This document shows positions 59,160 through 64,000 of a stretch of DNA of 64,000 nt, in pieces. Below the pieces are notes generated by a model. The model searched no databases. It worked only from the letters and a program-made list of their open reading frames with translations, and was not told where the DNA came from. The stretch is from Atopsyche davidsoni (lineage: Eukaryota > Arthropoda > Insecta > Trichoptera > Hydrobiosidae): the NCBI GenBank assembly GCA_022113835.1, contig JAILWY010000009.1, positions 17,398,001-17,462,000 of the forward strand. Reading direction: 5' to 3'. Numbering within the stretch: the stretch's first letter is position 1; the number at the start of each line of letters is the position of its first letter. Position numbers and translations under genes: made by a program.

Positions 59160-59935
59160 TTTTGGCACCTATGCTAAAGAAGTCAACACGCAAGAAACTA
59201 AATCTTCTAAAAACAACGGCTGCCAAGCTTTCGACCGGTTATACTAAATATGAAGTGATAATTGTTAATGTTAAATAACTGTATATTTGTTATGATAGAA
59301 AAACAGCATTGAAAAGATTAAATAAGATTTTTTGCATATAAAATGTCACTCCTATTGGCAGGTGCATCTTGCAACAAGCAAGAAACTAAATTATATAAAA
59401 AACAACGGCTGCAATGCTTTCAAATATGAAGTGATAAATGTTCATGTAAAATATTTGTTATGACAGAAAACCAGCATTATAAACCATTGAAAAGATTAAA
59501 TGAGATTTTTCCAGATAAAATGTGACTCCTATTGCTAGGTACATCATGCCAGACGCAATATACTAAATTTTCTAAAAACAACGTCTCTCAAGCTTTCAAA
59601 CATAAATACTAAATATGAAGTATGTCTATTTTTTGGATTGAACGTCAGTCAAGTGCGTATTTATTACCTATTACAGATTTATATATTATTACTAATATGA
59701 TTAGGCACATTATTTCACACATCGAAGATGATTAAAGAAATTCTCAGAAAAATATCATCGTGATTTGTGTGAGATTTGAACCCACATCCCCAATTCACGA
59801 TGGGTCTAATATGAAGCCGTAAATGTTAATGTAAATAACTGCATATTTGTTATGACAGAAAAGCAGCATTGAAAAGATTAAATGAGATTTTTTGCAAATA
59901 AAATGTGACTTCTATTGCTAGGTGCATCGCATTTA
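59160..59935. repeat. Tandem array, unit about 180-190 bp, 3 to 4 units, interrupted by a SINE
   Basis: Units start near 59,191, 59,379 and 59,556 with CAAGAAACTAAA or a variant. They share AAAACAACGGCTGC, AAATATGAAGTGATAA, TATTTGTTATGACAGAAAA, GCATTGAAAAGATTAAAT and CTCCTATTGCTAGGTGCATC. The last unit is split by a SINE and resumes at 59,817. The array resembles a short satellite or an internal repeat of a larger element. Confidence 0.85.
59621..59807 (-). mobile_element. tRNA-derived SINE, 5'-truncated, 9-bp target duplication
   Basis: On the minus strand the B box reads GTGGGTTCAAATCTCAC (59,785-59,769). The body follows, then the 3' end AAAAAATAGACAT near 59,622. The A box is lost. AATATGAAG flanks it at 59,612-59,620 and 59,808-59,816, and the tandem array continues across the insertion, which proves the SINE arrived later. 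Confidence 0.88.
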
Positions 59936-60210
59936 CCGCAGTCGTATAAATAACCATCAAGTTGCATTTACTGAAAGTGCATGTCGCGCCGCAGAGATAA
60001 GTTACACTCCAACTGCAGTCCAACCTGAAGGGAGGGACGCCACTGCGCCGGCTGCAAGGGGCATTATTTCATTTCTCCGTTTGGAAGTTATAACGAAATG
60101 TATTGCACCCTGTCAAATAATGCACTTGGATACAAAGAGCTTTAGAATCTATCATGTTGGCTTAATGAAAGCTCTGCAGGCCTCCTCCAAGCTTTTGATA
60201 ATACTATGAA
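59936..60210. other. GC-richer island
   Basis: Core GTCGCGCCGCAGAG and GACGCCACTGCGCCGGCTGC (60,038-60,057). The 95-codon plus frame (59,922-60,209) has no motif. Candidate regulatory element. Confidence 0.32.
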
Positions 60211-60640
60211 TGTTAAGATGTCCTTAAAACGCTTTCTAGCTAAGAAGGTAAAGATAAAATGCGTTATTATTTAAAAGAAAGTATTATTTGCATTATAACA
60301 TGAACTTGGAAAAACATTTAGTGGGAAATTAATACGACGTGAAGTATGTATTATTAAAAATTTATATAACATTTGTTATCTCTCAATTAAATATACTTGC
60401 TTGTGTATTTTTTATATAAAGTGGATCAAAAAATAATATTTTCACGACAAAAATATACCCAGTACCCGCAATATCATATTATTGCAGAGATTATCTTACA
60501 AAAAAATACGGCTAGTAGGGCTTTTCCCGTGACAATAAATAATATTATGTGCGGAACCTTATCGTATTTATGTCTAATATAACGTTACGTGTTATACACC
60601 ACATGAGGCTTTCATACGACATGCTTGTGTACATATTAGA
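60210..60640. other. AT-rich stretch, no feature seen
   Basis: AT-rich; nothing recognised. Confidence 0.5.
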
Positions 60641-60780
60641 GGATTCTCGGGGTAGTTCACCCCCTAAGTGGAGCTGGAAATGGAGAACCACGGACTCCTG
60701 ACCGGAAGCGCTCCATCACAGGGGATGTCCCGCTCAGTGCCGATGAATGATTGGAGGGAGATGGTATCCGAACTAATATT
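60640..60780. other. Small GC-rich island
   Basis: Contains CTCCTGACCGGAAGCGCTCC near 60,695. No coding signature. Confidence 0.32.
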
Positions 60781-60875
60781 AATATTAAGGTTTTACTTTT
60801 AGTGTTAATTTTGTTAATGTCGCTTTTAGTATAAAGTCAGAAACAAGGTGACTTTACGTAACTTTAAAATGAATA

Positions 60876-60998
60876 TACGTGAAAGGTTGGCGAAACTGGT
60901 CACAAAAAAAAAATGAACATGTGGAAAATCACTCAAGTATTTTATTAAAAAAATATATTAAAATGGAATTCCACCAAGTACTCTCTGTCAAAAATATT
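60876..60998. mobile_element. Long-TIR MITE, copy F (one arm)
   Basis: ACGTGAAAGGTTGGCGAAAC, then TGGTCACAAAAAAAA, CACTCAAGTATTTTAT, GGAATTCCACCAAGTACTCT and CTGTCAAAAATATT. Complete outer half; the inner arm and partner arm are absent. Confidence 0.85.
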
Positions 60999-61080
60999 AA
61001 ATTTCTAAATATACTTGTAATACAATTATTCCATGAAAATTTGTGAAACTCTATATTTTATCATCAAATATGAAAAACCG

Positions 61081-61130
61081 AATAATTAGAATATTATATA
61101 TATATACATATATATAATATTCTAGTTATT
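61081..61130. repeat. AT-rich palindrome
   Basis: AATAATTAGAATATTATATA mirrors TATATAATATTCTAGTTATT around 61,106, with one unpaired base per arm. Likely a cruciform-prone simple repeat. Confidence 0.8.
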
Positions 61131-61287
61131 TAATCCGTTATGTGCTTTTGTAACTTAACGGCATAAGCACTCACTTAAAGCATCTCTTAGAAATTTGATT
61201 ATTAATATTTATTGCTTAAAACAATAAACTTGTGAAAGCATGATTGTTTATTTTGTTACACACATATTTAGATATGAATTTGTTATA

Positions 61288-61334
61288 AACGAAACTGTAT
61301 TCATTCGTTTAAAACGAATGAATACAGTTTCGTT
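61288..61334. repeat. Perfect 23-bp palindrome with 1-nt spacer
   Basis: AACGAAACTGTATTCATTCG begins the left arm (61,288-61,310); its exact reverse complement occupies 61,312-61,334. The essentially loop-free design argues against a microRNA precursor and suggests a recent inverted duplication or protein-binding palindrome. Confidence 0.92.
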
Positions 61335-61339
61335 GCTCC

Positions 61340-62100
61340 GTACTTATAACCATTAACGTATGTATGTATTTTTAAAATAGTAAACAAGCATGTTAAACAG
61401 AAAGGATATAAAAGTAGTTTGAAGAATGGAAAGAATAAAATTGGTTAAAAAAATATAACGGTTAAACACATCTTAAACACATTTTTTTTTCTTCATTTTA
61501 GTAAAAGAGGTTAAAGGGTGAGTTTGCATAGAATCATACTTTATAAAACTCCACAATCATATTAAACCCAGTAAAATTTGTGTGATTTTAAGTCAGTATT
61601 CAAATATCTTTACAGAAGCAGTGTTTTGTATGTAATCATTACTGCAGTAATTTTTTGCAAATTTACAAAGTATTTTATATGTCTCCTGTTAATAGAAGAA
61701 AATGCACTTCAAATATTCAAGCTTAAATATTCAAGAATCTAGCTAGAGCTAAAATTATATTGTATTTTTAATATATTGCTTATTGAGGGTTCAAAAATAA
61801 CATATTGATTTCAGTTTTAAAATAACTAAACCATTCATATCAACTTTGAACACATCATTGTCTTAATTTGATGCAAAGATGTGAACACATCTCTTAAAAG
61901 TGTGTCACCAAAGCTGAGCACAAAATATCGTCACAACAAAAATATAAATTTTTCAACATCGACAGCAGGTTTATATGGGTTTATAGATATCATAAGATTT
62001 CCGGTGTTTGTATAATTAAAATAAATTATTGCGCACGTACTAAATTTTGAAAATATTTATATGGATATAGCTTAAGAGAATTTTGTGTGTGCTTAAAATA
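61340..62100. other. AT-rich stretch, no feature seen
   Basis: AT-rich; nothing recognised. Confidence 0.5.
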
Positions 62101-62310
62101 GCTCAAAAGAAGCGGTACGGTAGAATAGCGTAAGCTCACAGGCCGGAGGATTATGATATGATCTTCATACATTCCTGTAGAGAGGTTGTAAGATGCCAGA
62201 ACGCATTCCGGCCTAGTCGGGTTGCCAAGAATTTACCTGTGATGACGACAATTCCCTGTTATTACAGCTGATGCAGATGGGTATAAGCCACCTGTGAAAA
62301 TACTTCAAAA
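62100..62310. other. GC-richer island
   Basis: Contains CTCACAGGCCGGAGGATT near 62,135 and CATTCCGGCCTAGTCGGG near 62,204. No coding signature. Confidence 0.32.
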
Positions 62311-62850
62311 AAAACATTAAATATGTGCTGCAAATTCAAAACGAAAAGAACTAAATTTCAATAGACAAAAAAACGTATGAGTTAAAGCGTTTTAAAATTA
62401 AAATATGGCAAATTAAAAAACATGTTTTTTAAATCCTAAAAGTTTTTATTTTTATTTTAAAAACAATTGGTAATGATAGGTCTTTAATTCATTAAATATT
62501 ACCACCGATCCACCGGTTATTGATATATGTTTTCCATATAATTATAAATATATTATTTGATCACCACCTTAAGTTTAATATTTCTGATTGATTGAATTGA
62601 ATTCGTATCCTTGAACGTCAGTCTATTTCGATTTTTTTATAATTTAAAAAAAAAAAAACATTTTAATTTACAGTAAAAACCTACTGCCGTATGCACCATT
62701 TTTTTCAGCTCTTGCATTTTACTTATTCGCTATTTTAACCTGCATTCGCAAAAAAAAAAAAACATTAAATTTCTCTCAAAACTCCATTTCAGGATTTTCT
62801 ATGCGAGGACGAGAAAATAGCTGAAAATTTAATTAAAAATGATCGAGGCT
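62310..62850. other. AT-rich stretch, no feature seen
   Basis: AT-rich with two A runs of about 12 (62,646-62,658; 62,750-62,762). Confidence 0.5.
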
Positions 62851-63060
62851 AAATGGCTTTGGTAATGCAACCCCGGCGCTCCTGCGGGGGGAGTTTCCAC
62901 CCCATGGACCGCTCTGGAGTTTAATTGTACCTTTATGTGGGCAAACACGGATTTGTTTGAGGAGCCGTTACGGCCGATTGTTTCATTTAGAATGAAAATT
63001 TCCGCTGACCGTTTAGTCTCTCGCTTGTCTGTAAAATGTCGCGTATACAATTATTCAGAC
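62850..63060. other. GC-rich non-coding island
   Basis: Core CCCCGGCGCTCCTGCGGGGG near 62,870. The 73-codon minus frame (62,829-63,050) lacks motifs. Candidate regulatory element. Confidence 0.35.
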
Positions 63061-63340
63061 CCTCAAATATAATGTGCGTCTTAATATTAATAAAAATAAA
63101 TTCACGTAAGCAGTATTTAATTTTTATATATTTTTTATATTAGTGGAAATCATCCAATCAATGGTAATTTGGAAACGAGCAGTTATAACAATACTTCTCA
63201 TTTACATCACGAGACTCCATAGGTAAGAGACAAGTAAACAAAAAGTATTTCCGGTTGTGTACGACTTGATATTTTTCCAGCTTTTGCCTTTTTATAAAAA
63301 TAAATATCACAAGAAATTAGTCAATAAAGATAATTTGATT

Positions 63341-63524
63341 CATGATAAATAAGATAACTTTTTAAATGCTTCACGTGAGTTTTATTTAATTATCGATGCA
63401 AAATTATAATGTTTAATTTTGCATCTGATGATGACCAGGTGAATGGCCGAAACTAGTAATGCGATAAATCAAATAAAACTTACGTGAAGCATTATAAAGT
63501 TAAAAAGTAATCTTATTTATCATG
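63341..63524. mobile_element. Fold-back unit with hammerhead-like core
   Basis: The left arm (63,341-63,396) and right arm (63,461-63,524) are imperfect reverse complements (CATGATAAATAAGAT, ACTTTTTAA, TGCTTCACGT, GTTTTATTT). The spacer holds a small hairpin (ATGCAAAATTA...TAATTTTGCAT) and then the hammerhead-like segment. Penelope-like retroelements carry hammerhead motifs in their terminal repeats, so this may be a piece of such an element; no reverse transcriptase or endonuclease is present. Confidence 0.65.
63421..63462 (+). ncRNA. Hammerhead-ribozyme-like motif
   Basis: The order fits a type I hammerhead. GCAT forms stem I 5', then comes the core CTGATGA (63,425-63,431). Imperfect stem II is GACCA...TGGCC, then GAAAC (63,449-63,453). 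A minimal stem III (AC-TA-GT) leads to cleavage triplet GTA (63,456-63,458), and ATGC completes stem I. Stem II has one A/C mismatch and an extra U next to the core, so activity is doubtful. This reading is mine from the sequence; it has not been scored with a covariance model. Confidence 0.5.
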
Positions 63525-63529
63525 ACTTC

Positions 63530-64000
63530 AACAAACTACTGCCTTGTCCCTAAACAAAAAAAAAAAAACAATTTGATTCGTATTGATATTTTACGATTTG
63601 CTCTTTGAACAAAAATACAAAAGTGTGCAAATAAACATTTATGTTTTATAGTTATATTATCTTATATCTTCACTAATGATTACACTTATTATGTACGGTT
63701 AATAAATGCGCATTTGGTATTTGCAAAACATTAGGGTATTATGATATAATTTCAAACTATTTTTATATTCACGAACACAAAAATATTTTTTTCAGCTGTA
63801 AGGGAATATAATACATAAACATGTCATCATAGGGTATTACAAATTTAATACTTCAATTTTTTTACGAACTACAGCACGGATCTTATCACTAAATACTCAA
63901 GTACTTATTTACTTTACCACATATACTATACAATACACTTATCGTCATATATTGAAAGTAAATAGTCTCCGAAATGTATTCATTATACTTGCGTGAAGAT
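63530..64000. other. AT-rich stretch, no feature seen
   Basis: AT-rich to the window end; nothing recognised. Confidence 0.5.

Noticed and set aside
1..64000. CRISPR arrays, bacterial operons, ribosome binding sites or phage genes
   Set aside because: No regularly spaced repeats with unique spacers, no dense coding, and pol III boxes, LINEs and mariners point to an animal genome.

Overview
This window is AT-rich, animal-type DNA. It carries no host gene that I can recognise. The longest open frame is 127 codons and lies antisense to a broken transposase; nearly all others look like chance frames. The mobile elements are typical of arthropods: D34D mariner relics, another Tc1/mariner relic, a hAT end, non-LTR (LINE) fragments, tRNA-derived SINEs and short inverted-repeat elements. 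An insect is the best guess from those families, but order and species cannot be fixed from sequence alone. The window reads as an intergenic or large-intron region.

Layout. The left edge (1-424) is the end of a hAT element with 31-bp subterminal tandem repeats. SINE relics lie at 1.3, 8.6, 19.3, 24.2 and 59.6 kb. Four of these have visible target-site duplications, and three carry internal inversions. Two internally deleted copies of one mariner family sit at 8.86-9.66 kb (catalytic part kept) and 34.58-34.99 kb (N-terminal part kept). A second Tc1/mariner relic is at 18.33-18.83 kb. LINE fragments occur at 17.0-17.8 kb (RNase H domain) and at 19.1, 22.2 and 43.4 kb (C-terminal tail of one family), with a weaker one at 40.75 kb. 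A long-terminal-repeat MITE family has copies at 2.4, 22.1, 30.4, 32.9, 39.94, 52.8 and 60.9 kb. At 57.7-59.1 kb, inverted arms of about 300 bp flank a GC-rich island with a 12-bp tandem repeat. At 59.16-59.94 kb there is a tandem array (unit about 180-190 bp) with a SINE nested in it. At 63.34-63.52 kb, inverted arms enclose a hammerhead-ribozyme-like motif.

Between these, about 35 blocks of 100-600 bp stand out from the AT-rich background by higher GC and complex, non-repetitive composition. They have no coding signature. Their spacing of roughly 1-4 kb looks like a chain of cis-regulatory or conserved non-coding elements around a developmental gene outside the window, but that is inference. 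Some hold recognisable sites: two perfect TGACGTCA palindromes near 50.5 and 51.35 kb, and a Runt-type site abutting a TAATTA core at 35.36 kb. Several isolated perfect hairpins (11.1, 30.05, 61.29 kb) could be small-RNA precursors or tiny elements.

The features do not form a pathway. The autonomous elements are all broken, and the short ones (SINEs, MITEs) would have depended on enzymes made elsewhere in the genome.
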